The notes below the pieces were generated by a model. It did no database searches. It was given only the letters and a program-made list of their open reading frames with translations, and had not been told where the DNA came from. A program made the translations under genes and the position numbers. A stretch of DNA of 64,000 nt from Arthrospira sp. PCC 9108. Its GTDB lineage: Bacteria > Cyanobacteriota > Cyanobacteriia > Cyanobacteriales > Microcoleaceae. This document shows, in pieces, positions 46,837-55,124 of this stretch (the first letter of the stretch is position 1; each line of letters begins with the position of its first letter). Where the stretch lies: contig CP066886.1 in NCBI GenBank assembly GCA_016745315.1, positions 1,767,501 through 1,831,500 on the forward strand. Direction: 5' to 3'.

Positions 46837-49800
46837 ATGATTCCCAATTTACAGCCAGAAGATACTATAAATTCCGATTATTTGGGATTCTTGAATCAGT
46901 TAGAAAAAACTGGTTTTTCGGGAGAGGTTAAGGGAGATTTTGCGACTCGTTTAGTAACCGCAACTGATAACAGTATTTATCAGATACTTCCCCAGGGAGT
47001 AGTTTACCCAAGAAACCATCATGATTTAGTGATTCTGTTTAAACTAGCTAATCAAACTCCCTATCAAAATATCACCTTTTCTCCCCGAGGAGGGGGAACC
47101 GGAACTAATGGTCAATCCTTATCTAGGGGAATTATTATCGATTGTTCTAAGTTTATGAATAACATCTTAGAAATCAATTTAGACGAGGGATGGGTCCGCG
47201 TTCAGCCTGGAGTAGTTTTAGACCAACTTAACTCATGTTTAAAGCCTCATGGTGTCTTTTTTGCTCCTTCGGTAGCGCCTAGTAATCGGGCGACTATTGG
47301 GGGAATGATTAACACTGATGCTTGTGGGAAGGGGTCGCGAATTTATGGGCGAACCAGTCCACACATTTTGGAGTTAGCCTGGGTGTTACCAGATGGCACT
47401 GAAAGCATTTCCACCCCTATGGATACTATAGCATTAAACCGCCTGAAAAAGCAAGGGGGGAGAGTGGGAAATATTTATAATCGTCTGGCTGACCTTCTCA
47501 CGGAAAACGAAGAGAAAATCAATCAGGTATTTCCTCAACTGACCCGATTTATGACTGGCTATAACTTGGCTAAGGTCTATTCGGAGGATAAACAAACTTT
47601 TAACCTGAATTATTTATTAGCAGGGGCGGAGGGAACTTTAGGAGTTATCACGGAAGCCAAACTTAAACTTACCCCAATTCCCCAGGCGAAAAAACTACTG
47701 GTTATTCATTATGAAAGTTTTAATTATGCCTTGGAAGGGGCTATGGATTTATTGACCTCGGAACCAGGGGCGATCGAAACTATTGATGAGACGATTCTTA
47801 ATTTGGCTAAACAGGATGAAATCTATGATGCAGTTAAGGATTTTATCCCGGCATCTGGGACTATAAATTTAGTGGAATTTGTGGGAGAAAGCGAGGCTGA
47901 TATTCAACCCAAAATAGACTCAATTATTGGGAAAATTACAGGGGAAAATCAGGGGACAAATGGTTATTATTTGGCAAAGGATAATCAGGAAATTATTAAT
48001 CTCTGGAAACTTCGTAGTAAGGGGGCGGGACTTCTGGGAAATCAACCGGGAAATCGTAAACCGATACCGTTTATTGAGGATACAGTGGTTCCTCCGGTGC
48101 ATCTAGCTAAATATATTGGAGAATTGCGGGATTTATTAGCAGAATATAATCTGATTTATGGGATGTATGGTCATGTAGATGTTGGTTGTTTGCATTTGCG
48201 TCCGGCTTTGGATTTAAAGGTTCCCGCTGATGCAGAATTAGTCCGCGAATTATCCGATCGCATTGTGGCTTTAGTGCGTGAATATGGGGGAGTATTTTGG
48301 GGAGAACATGGTAAAGGTTTTAGGAGTGAATATACACCGGAGTTTTTTGGGGAGGAATTATATCAAGTTTTGCGAGAAGTGAAAACTATCTTTGACCCCA
48401 AAAACCGACTAAATCCGGGTAAAATTGTCACGCCTATAGATAGTTTAGATACGGTAGTTAAATTAGATTCACCCATGCGGGGAGAATTTGACCGCCAAGT
48501 TAATCCTAGCCAAATTAGTGAATATGAAGGGGCGTTTAACTGTAATGGTAATGGCGCTTGTTTTAACTTCGATCCTGATGATGTGATGTGTCCTTCCTAT
48601 CGGGTAACTCGCGATCGCATTCATTCCCCAAAAGGGCGATCGAGTTTGTTGCGGGAGTGGCTAAGACTCCTAGAAAATCATGGTGATGAAATTACCGAAA
48701 CTCCGACAACTTTAATAATGCGCCTCTGGAATACCCTCAAACACAAACAATGGCGGGGAGATTATGATTATTCCCAGGAAGTTTATGCAGCTATGAATGG
48801 CTGTTTATCCTGTAAAGCCTGCGCTAGTCAATGTCCCATTCATGTGAATATCCCGGACATGAAATCAAAGTTTTTATATCTTTATCATACTCGATATTTG
48901 CGACCCTTTAGAGATTATCTAATCGCCCATATAGAAACCCTGTCAAAGTGGCAATCTTTGCATCCAAAAATAGCCAATATATTAAGCCAAAATTCTCTAT
49001 CAAAAGCGGCGACTAAAACTCTGTTAAATATGGTAGATCCTCCGGTAGTGAGTCATCCCACCCTCCAGGAAGGTTTACGGACGCGCCACCACCCCAAATT
49101 TAATCTGGATAGGCTGGAAAATTTAAGTGGGTCGGAAAAGCAATGTAGTGTGATTTTGCTACAGGATGCCTTTACCAGTTTTTATGAATCTTCCCTGGTA
49201 TTAGCAGTCTATGATTTTCTGCATAAATTAGGATATAATGTTTATATACCCGATTTTTTCCCCAGTGGTAAACCCACCCATGTTAAAGGATTTTTGCGAG
49301 AGTTTAAAGCGATCGCTTCCCAAAACTGCCAATGGTTGCAACAATTAAAATCCCTAGAAATTCCCCTAATTGGCATTGAACCTAGTATAGTTTTAACTTA
49401 TCGGGATGAATACCCGAAAATGCTTAATTTTAGTCAAGCCTTACCAACCATTAACTTACTGCAAGAGTTTCTGATAAAATATGGCGATCGCTTACCCAAA
49501 CTCAGCGCCAATCAGCCTTATTTCCTGTTCGGACATTGCCAGGAAAAAACTGCCGTTTTAACCTCTCAAAAACAATGGCAACAGCTATTTGAAGCCATGG
49601 GATTAGAATTAAATATCATCAATACAAGCTGTTGCGGAATGGCGGGAATATATGGTCATGAAGCCGAACACTATCAGCAATCCCAAGAAATTTATAATAG
49701 TAGTTGGGGGCGAATTATCTCAACCATAGATAATCCCGATCAAATCTTAGTCACAGGTTATTCTTGTCGATCGCAAATTCACAGATTTAGTCATTTTACC

Positions 49801-49839
49801 CCCAATCATCCTATCCAAGCATTACTAAAATTACTGTAA
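46837..49839 (+). CDS. FAD-linked oxidase with Fe-S domain (YdiJ / D-2-hydroxyglutarate dehydrogenase-like)
   Basis: This 1000-residue flavoprotein has an N-terminal FAD-binding PCMH domain (SPRGGGTGTNGQSLSRGIIIDCSKFM, GATIGGMINTDACGKGS-like APSNRATIGGMINTDA), a C-terminal oxidase domain (MYGHVDVGCLHLRP, WGEHGKGFRSEY, FDPKNRLNPGK), then Fe-S motifs (CNGNGACFNF, CPSYR, CLSCKACASQCPI) and a cysteine-rich end (CCGMAGIYGHE). This is the YdiJ layout, a D-2-hydroxyglutarate dehydrogenase. I chose ATG 46837 after AGGAGGATTG. It is 15 bases behind the second SGNH gene and so probably co-transcribed. Confidence 0.85.
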   Translation: MIPNLQPEDTINSDYLGFLNQLEKTGFSGEVKGDFATRLVTATDNSIYQILPQGVVYPRNHHDLVILFKLANQTPYQNITFSPRGGGTGTNGQSLSRGIIIDCSKFMNNILEINLDEGWVRVQPGVVLDQLNSCLKPHGVFFAPSVAPSNRATIGGMINTDACGKGSRIYGRTSPHILELAWVLPDGTESISTPMDTIALNRLKKQGGRVGNIYNRLADLLTENEEKINQVFPQLTRFMTGYNLAKVYSEDKQTFNLNYLLAGAEGTLGVITEAKLKLTPIPQAKKLLVIHYESFNYALEGAMDLLTSEPGAIETIDETILNLAKQDEIYDAVKDFIPASGTINLVEFVGESEADIQPKIDSIIGKITGENQGTNGYYLAKDNQEIINLWKLRSKGAGLLGNQPGNRKPIPFIEDTVVPPVHLAKYIGELRDLLAEYNLIYGMYGHVDVGCLHLRPALDLKVPADAELVRELSDRIVALVREYGGVFWGEHGKGFRSEYTPEFFGEELYQVLREVKTIFDPKNRLNPGKIVTPIDSLDTVVKLDSPMRGEFDRQVNPSQISEYEGAFNCNGNGACFNFDPDDVMCPSYRVTRDRIHSPKGRSSLLREWLRLLENHGDEITETPTTLIMRLWNTLKHKQWRGDYDYSQEVYAAMNGCLSCKACASQCPIHVNIPDMKSKFLYLYHTRYLRPFRDYLIAHIETLSKWQSLHPKIANILSQNSLSKAATKTLLNMVDPPVVSHPTLQEGLRTRHHPKFNLDRLENLSGSEKQCSVILLQDAFTSFYESSLVLAVYDFLHKLGYNVYIPDFFPSGKPTHVKGFLREFKAIASQNCQWLQQLKSLEIPLIGIEPSIVLTYRDEYPKMLNFSQALPTINLLQEFLIKYGDRLPKLSANQPYFLFGHCQEKTAVLTSQKQWQQLFEAMGLELNIINTSCCGMAGIYGHEAEHYQQSQEIYNSSWGRIISTIDNPDQILVTGYSCRSQIHRFSHFTPNHPIQALLKLL

Positions 49840-49862
49840 ATCCAGAGGTATGGTGAAAATTG

Positions 49863-50999
49863 ATGACCTTGATCAATACTAAGATACGCTTAATATCCCT
49901 TGATGTATTTAGAGGTATAGCGATCGCCGCCATGATACTGGTGAATAACCCCGGAAGCTGGGGTTATATGTATCCGGTATTGCAACACGCCCAATGGCAT
50001 GGCTGCACTCCCACCGATGTAGTTTTCCCCAGTTTCCTATTAATTGTGGGAGTAGCGATCGCCTTTTCCCTGTCCAAATTTTCCCCAGAACATCGTTTAG
50101 GTGGCGACGGAGTACCCCCATCAGTTTATAGTCGAATAGGGCGGCGATGTCTGCTACTGTTTCTCTTGGGGTTAATCCTAAATGGTTTTCCCAACTATGA
50201 CCTAGCCAATATCCGGATCATGGGAGTATTACAACGAATAGCGATCGCCTATGGACTAAGTGCGATCGCCATTTTAAACCTCTCCCGACGGCAATTGTGG
50301 CTAATTTCCATTTTCACCCTCATAGGTTACTGGCTGGCTATGACCATGATTCCCGTACCTGGTTATAGCCCAGGCAACCTATCACCAGAAGGCAACTTAG
50401 GCGCATTCATAGACCAGACAATTTTAGGTTCCCATCATTTGTGGCGAGGCGGTCCCTACGACCCAGAAGGATTATTTAGCACCGCACCCGCTACAGTTAC
50501 CGTAATCATCGGCTATCTTACCGGAGAATGGCTAAAATCCCAACCCCGCAATAGTCTCACCGTCATTAACCTAGTAATGTTTGCCCTCAGTAGCCTTGTG
50601 GTCGGCTATTTGTGGGGGATATGGTTTCCCATTAATAAGGCACTGTGGACCAGTTCCTATGTATTAGTGACCGCCGGGTGGGGACTGCTATTATTAGCCT
50701 TCTGTTATGGGGTCATAGAAGTTAAAAACTGGCGACGGTGGGGGAAACCTTTTGAAATCATGGGAGTTAATGCCATATTTCTATTTGTGGCTTCCGGCTT
50801 ACTGGCCAGGATATTAATACGGATCCGGGTAGGTAGCGAACCCGTTAGCCCGAATCTGAAAACCTGGATCTATGAAAATATATTTGTATCCTGGGCTGGA
50901 TTCCTCAATGGATCGCTGATGTATGCTGTAGCTACAGTCATATTTTGGTGGGCGATCGCCTATATCATGTATAATCGTCGGTGGTTTCTGAAAGTCTAG
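49863..50999 (+). CDS. Membrane acyltransferase, DUF5009 / heparan-alpha-glucosaminide N-acetyltransferase-like
   Basis: This 378-residue protein with about ten membrane helices starts LISLDVFRGIAIAAMILVNNPGSWGYMYPVLQHAQWHGCTPTDVVFPSFLLIVGVAI, the hallmark of the family (VFRG, NNPG, W.G.TPTD..FP.FL). Relatives transfer acetyl groups from acetyl-CoA across a membrane to glycans. I chose ATG 49863. It follows the dehydrogenase by 23 bases. With the SGNH pair it suggests modification of a surface glycan. Confidence 0.85.
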   Translation: MTLINTKIRLISLDVFRGIAIAAMILVNNPGSWGYMYPVLQHAQWHGCTPTDVVFPSFLLIVGVAIAFSLSKFSPEHRLGGDGVPPSVYSRIGRRCLLLFLLGLILNGFPNYDLANIRIMGVLQRIAIAYGLSAIAILNLSRRQLWLISIFTLIGYWLAMTMIPVPGYSPGNLSPEGNLGAFIDQTILGSHHLWRGGPYDPEGLFSTAPATVTVIIGYLTGEWLKSQPRNSLTVINLVMFALSSLVVGYLWGIWFPINKALWTSSYVLVTAGWGLLLLAFCYGVIEVKNWRRWGKPFEIMGVNAIFLFVASGLLARILIRIRVGSEPVSPNLKTWIYENIFVSWAGFLNGSLMYAVATVIFWWAIAYIMYNRRWFLKV

Positions 51000-51057
51000 G
51001 CACAGAAAATCGCTACAATAGATCAACAGTATCTATTAACAGTCTTAGCAGCACGTT

Positions 51058-51660
51058 ATGATTCCAACCGTCATCGAACAATCAGGCCGTGGTGAACGCG
51101 CCTTTGATATTTACTCCCGACTCCTGCGCGATCGCATCGTGTTTCTAGGAACCCAAGTTAACTCAGATGTTGCTAACTTAATTGTCGCTCAACTGCTATT
51201 TTTAGACGCAGAAGACCCCGAAAAAGATATTTATCTATACATCAACTCCCCAGGTGGGGGGGTTAATGCGGGATTAGGCATCTTTGACACCATGAACCAT
51301 ATTCGTCCTGATGTCTGCACCGTCTGTCTGGGACTAGCAGCCAGTATGGGGGCATTTCTCCTCAGCGCCGGGGCTAAAGGAAAGCGTTACAGCCTCCCCC
51401 ACTCCCGGATTATGATTCACCAACCCCTCGGAGGCGCACAAGGACAAGCTACTGATATTGAAATTCAGGCCAGAGAAATTCTCTATCTGAAACGGCAACT
51501 TAACGAAAATCTCGCTAAACACACCAGCCAACCCCTATCCCGTATCGAAGAAGACACAGAAAGGGATTTCTTTATGTCTGCTGAAGATGCGGTTAATTAC
51601 GGCCTCATCGATCAAGTTATTAGTCGCCGTCCTTCTGCATCTAATCCGGTTGACAGTTAA
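51058..51660 (+). CDS. clpP: ATP-dependent Clp protease proteolytic subunit
   Basis: This 200-residue ClpP has the catalytic triad in place: Ser96 (GLAASMGAF), His121 (RIMIHQPLGG) and Asp170 (DTERDFFMS). It forms the proteolytic barrel with Clp ATPases. Cyanobacteria carry several clpP paralogues; which one this is cannot be told here. A run of seven G (about 51256) is in frame, showing that such runs are not always miscalled in this sequence. Confidence 0.95.
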   Translation: MIPTVIEQSGRGERAFDIYSRLLRDRIVFLGTQVNSDVANLIVAQLLFLDAEDPEKDIYLYINSPGGGVNAGLGIFDTMNHIRPDVCTVCLGLAASMGAFLLSAGAKGKRYSLPHSRIMIHQPLGGAQGQATDIEIQAREILYLKRQLNENLAKHTSQPLSRIEEDTERDFFMSAEDAVNYGLIDQVISRRPSASNPVDS

Positions 51661-51791
51661 TATAGAACATTGCACAGTCGAAAGCCCCTCTCCCTCTGGG
51701 CTCTAATGTAGGGGTGGAGCCCCGCTAGTTCCTCGCCTGCCACCCAGAAGCCCTCTAGGGTTGGGGGTTGGCGGGGGAACTATCAAACATT
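51661..51791. other. Gap between clpP and a convergent gene
   Basis: No gene is seen. GGGCTC...GAGCCC-like pairing near 51700-51722 could terminate clpP transcription, but no T run follows. Confidence 0.4.
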
Positions 51792-52529
51792 CTAAATCGA
51801 TTGTAAATAGTGTAAAAAGTCCAGCAATTCTTCAGAAGTTAACTGGTGGCGCGATCGCTTTCCGTAGGTCTTGAGTAGATGTGTAGAACCCTGTTCCGCT
51901 GTCCAACCTAACCTTCGTAACTCAATATTGGTTTTGGCAATATCGTCAGACAGATCATCATTATAGGGAATCTCTAGGGAAACCTTAACAGATGGCGGTT
52001 ATGGCTGATGAATAATCCTATTTTCTGAGGTTTCTAGTTCATCGCTGGGCAAATGGGGCAGAGAAGCCCCTCGCCCTTTGGTTGAGGGCTGGTTCTGGGT
52101 AGTGGTAGCATCAGGTAAAGATTGAGACCCGGCTGGAGGTTTAATATAGGTGGCAGATAGCCACTCATCAGAAGGCATAGCCATCGAGTCAAGCCCCAGA
52201 GTTTCGCCGCCAGTGGTGAGTGAGTCCACAGCAGACTGATTTGGTGTACTAGGGACAACGGGAGGCGGTAAAGTATCTGACAATATGGGGAAATCAGCCT
52301 GGGGTAAATTCTGCCTGATTTTCTGTAACCCCAAATCCAAACACTTTAGCGATCGCTCTCTGGCTCTATCCTCAGCCAACTCCACAGTTTCAGCCATACC
52401 CAGTCCCGATGCCAGAGTTACCCCTGCTACCTGTACCAATACCCGAACAATATATTGATTGTTCTCAATAGCAATTAACTCCAAGATAAGTCCCCCAGTG
52501 GGATAGCGGCTTCTAAATTGAGTCAACAT
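51792..52529 (-). pseudogene. Conserved protein of unknown function with an in-frame TAA
   Basis: The first 176 residues start MLTQFRSRYPTGGLILELIAIENNQYIVRVLVQVAGVTLASGLGMAETVELAEDRARERSL, which looks like a small folded domain, followed by a Pro/Ser/Thr-rich linker. A TAA at 51999 comes after ENRIIHQP. The same frame continues for 67 codons with a well-formed domain (VSLEIPYNDDLSDDIAKTNIELRRLGWTAEQGSTHLLKTYGKRSRHQLTSEELLDFLHYLQSI, stop 51792). The intact gene would give about 245 residues. I do not recognise the family. Confidence 0.7.
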
Positions 52530-52828
52530 AATCTTAGATTAAGGTGATAGCATATAATTAGCTCGAATGTGGTGGCCGACGCAGCCCGTCTGCCCCTGAC
52601 AACACTTTTCCACCTGTGGGGCATCGTTGTACATCCCCCCCTTAGCATTTTTTTGTAAGGTTGCCGAGCGCTCTTAACTCAAATTGTATCACTGTCTTTC
52701 TGGGGTGATTCGTCTTGGCATGGTGGGAAAAAGTGAGTCCTGGAAAAGTGGCTGAAACTAACAAAGGCAGAAGTTGCGTTAGAACCACCCATAGCCATCG
52801 ACATCACATCACGAAGGAAAATCGCTAC
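52530..52828. promoter_or_regulatory. Divergent intergenic region before the RNase gene
   Basis: These 299 bases separate the TAA-bearing gene (minus) from the RNase gene (plus). An in-frame extension of the RNase gene reaches back to 52715 but is low in quality (HSHRHHITKENRY). No clear terminator or riboswitch is visible; promoters for both genes are expected here. Confidence 0.4.
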
Positions 52829-55123
52829 ATGGAATTTTCAATCGCTACACTGTTAGCCAACTTCACAGAGGATAAATCTGTAGCCCCCAAGGCCCTAGAA
52901 AAAAAACTGACCTCTGATGAAGAGAGTCTGCGAAAATTTCAGATCGCCATTGATGCCCTAGAGCGGATTGGCCTTTTGGAAAAAGATAAGGGCCGCTATC
53001 GTCGCATAGAACAGGAGAGTATTGTAGAAGCCAAATTGCGATGTTCCAGCAAAGGCTTCTGCTTTGCGATTCAAGACGCGGAAAGTGCCGAGGATGTCTA
53101 CATCCGGGAAAGTCACCTGAGTACCGCCTGGAATGGCGATCGCGTCCTGGTGAGAATTATTAAAGAAGGCTCCCGTCGTCGTTCCCCCGAAGGAGAAGTC
53201 TACCTAATCCTAGAACGAGCTAACCCCTCGGTACTCGCTCGCGTCAAGCAAACCAAAAAAGGATATCGCGCGGTTCCCTTAGATGACCGATTGCTGTTTG
53301 AAATGAATCTGGTTAACCCCCCAGAGGAACTCGTTGATGCTGTCGATCACCTAGTTCATGTCGAAGTAGTGCGCTATCCCCTGGGTATTCATCGCCCTGT
53401 TGGTAGGGTGGTACAAGTTCTGGGTTCTGATGCTGAGGAAGCAGAAGACCTAGATATTGTCTGTTGTAAACATGATTTACCCCGGTCCTTTCCCAAAACT
53501 GTACTACAGGAAACCGAAATCCTCCTAGCTGCTAGTGCTACCCTCAAAAAGAGCGACCTGGAAAATAGACTGGATCTGCGCGACGAGCCCACTCTTTCCT
53601 TTAGCCCCGATTTGGGCAATCCTGAATTTTCAGTCCTCAAGCCAGAAGACGAACCCGCTCAATATACCATTGACCACGCCCTCAGCCTGAAAGAAACCGA
53701 TTCGGGGAACTGGAAATTAGCCATTCATATCGCCGATAGCTCCCATTATATTCAACCAGACACCGCTTTAGATCGCGAAGCCAGGCGGCGAGGTATCGGC
53801 ATTTACTTGGCTGATAAATATATCCCTATTCTTCCGGCTTCCCTTAGCTGCGATCGCATTTCTTTAGTTCCCGGAGAAGATCGCCTCGCTTTATCCATCA
53901 TGATTGAACTAGGTCCGACTGGAAAAATCCTAGAATATGAAATTCAGCCTAGTATCGTCCGCGTTGACCGACAAATAACATATCAGGAAGCCCAAAGCAT
54001 TCTTGATGGCGAATCTTCCGAAGATAATCGCATTATAGAAGACCTCCTAGAAGTCAGTCGCGCCATTCGACAAATGCGGGAGTTGCGCGGTGGTTTTGAA
54101 ATGAACCTTCCTGATACCCATTGTCATTTTAATGATGAAGGGGAACTTGGGCCCATGATTTCTGGCACCAAATTAGTGTCTCAGGCCATGGTATCCGAGT
54201 TGATTATTTTAGCTAATCAGGTAGTCGCCAGCCACTTGCAATCTCTTGGTGTTCCCGCTATCTATCGCGTTCAAGGCTCCCCAGACCCCGCTGATGTCGC
54301 TGAATTGGTCAAGTTGTCGATTCATCTCGGTTGTGAACTTGATATTGATGATGAAGCCGAAATTCAACCCCAAGATTTTCAAGCATTTACCCAAGCCATT
54401 AAAAACACTCGAGCCGAGAGGGTATTAACTTATCTGCTTGAAGATAGTCTCAAGCCTACTGTTTATAGTACAGTTCCTAAACTGCATTTTGGCTTGGCAT
54501 TACCCGCCTATACTCACTGTACCTCACCCATTTCTCGCTATTGTGACCTGCAAATTTGTCGGGTTCTCAAAGCCGTATTTGAGGAAGGACGCGATCGCCG
54601 TTCCAGTCGTTCTAAAGAACCAGTTAACCTCCATCATTCCTCATCAGAGGGTAAAATTTCCTGGAATGTCTTACCTCCAGAGTTACAACATGATCTCGAA
54701 ACCCAGTTAACTCAACTCGTCGTTCACCTCAGCGAAAGGGAAAGCGTGGCGGCTGATGCTGAGGAAGACCTAGAGGGACTCAAAAAAACTGGGTTTATGA
54801 AAGAACGCACAGGTCAAACTTTTGTAGGTTTGATTACTGGGGTTCAGTCCTATGGCTTTTTTGTCGAGATTGAACTAGAGTCTCCTGGTGGTTCAACTCT
54901 CAGGGTAGAAGGGTTAGTTCATGTGTCTTCCCTTAAAGATGACTGGTACGAATACCGTTCCCGTCAGCAAACCTTAGTCGGTCGCAAAAACCGCAATCAG
55001 TACCGTCTTGGCGATAATGTGGAAGTTCAGGTCAAGAGTGTAGACTACTACCGTCAACAAATCGATTTGGTTGCTGTTGGTGGCGGTAGCGAAGCTATTG
55101 ATGAACACGAGGATAGCTTTTAA
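52829..55123 (+). CDS. RNase II / RNase R family exoribonuclease (Zam-like)
   Basis: This 764-residue protein starts at ATG 52829 (MEFSIATLLANFTED) with CGAAGGAAAA upstream. Cold-shock-like domains come first (KGFCFAIQDAESAEDVYI), then the RNB catalytic domain (LAIHIADSSHYIQPDTALDREARRRGIGIYLADKYIPILPASLSCD, FGLALPAYTHCTSPISRYCDLQICR), and a C-terminal S1 domain (GQTFVGLITGVQSYGFFVEI...GLVHVSSLKDDWY). The four-aspartate metal site is odd: where E. coli RNase R has D-x5-D-x-DD, this reads D-x5-T-x-DH (EDEPAQYTIDHAL, about 53645-53685), so two acids are replaced. It may be a weak nuclease or RNA-binding protein. Confidence 0.87.
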   Translation: MEFSIATLLANFTEDKSVAPKALEKKLTSDEESLRKFQIAIDALERIGLLEKDKGRYRRIEQESIVEAKLRCSSKGFCFAIQDAESAEDVYIRESHLSTAWNGDRVLVRIIKEGSRRRSPEGEVYLILERANPSVLARVKQTKKGYRAVPLDDRLLFEMNLVNPPEELVDAVDHLVHVEVVRYPLGIHRPVGRVVQVLGSDAEEAEDLDIVCCKHDLPRSFPKTVLQETEILLAASATLKKSDLENRLDLRDEPTLSFSPDLGNPEFSVLKPEDEPAQYTIDHALSLKETDSGNWKLAIHIADSSHYIQPDTALDREARRRGIGIYLADKYIPILPASLSCDRISLVPGEDRLALSIMIELGPTGKILEYEIQPSIVRVDRQITYQEAQSILDGESSEDNRIIEDLLEVSRAIRQMRELRGGFEMNLPDTHCHFNDEGELGPMISGTKLVSQAMVSELIILANQVVASHLQSLGVPAIYRVQGSPDPADVAELVKLSIHLGCELDIDDEAEIQPQDFQAFTQAIKNTRAERVLTYLLEDSLKPTVYSTVPKLHFGLALPAYTHCTSPISRYCDLQICRVLKAVFEEGRDRRSSRSKEPVNLHHSSSEGKISWNVLPPELQHDLETQLTQLVVHLSERESVAADAEEDLEGLKKTGFMKERTGQTFVGLITGVQSYGFFVEIELESPGGSTLRVEGLVHVSSLKDDWYEYRSRQQTLVGRKNRNQYRLGDNVEVQVKSVDYYRQQIDLVAVGGGSEAIDEHEDSF

Positions 55124-55124
55124 C

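Noticed and set aside
41281..50999. Saxitoxin biosynthesis cluster
   Set aside because: Only the carbamoyltransferase and its two small partners resemble sxt genes; no SxtA-type polyketide synthase, SxtG or SxtU-type genes are present in the window.
52715..52828. Longer N-terminus for the RNase II/R-family protein
   Set aside because: The extension is His/Arg-rich low-quality sequence without a ribosome site; the ATG at 52829 fits the family start.
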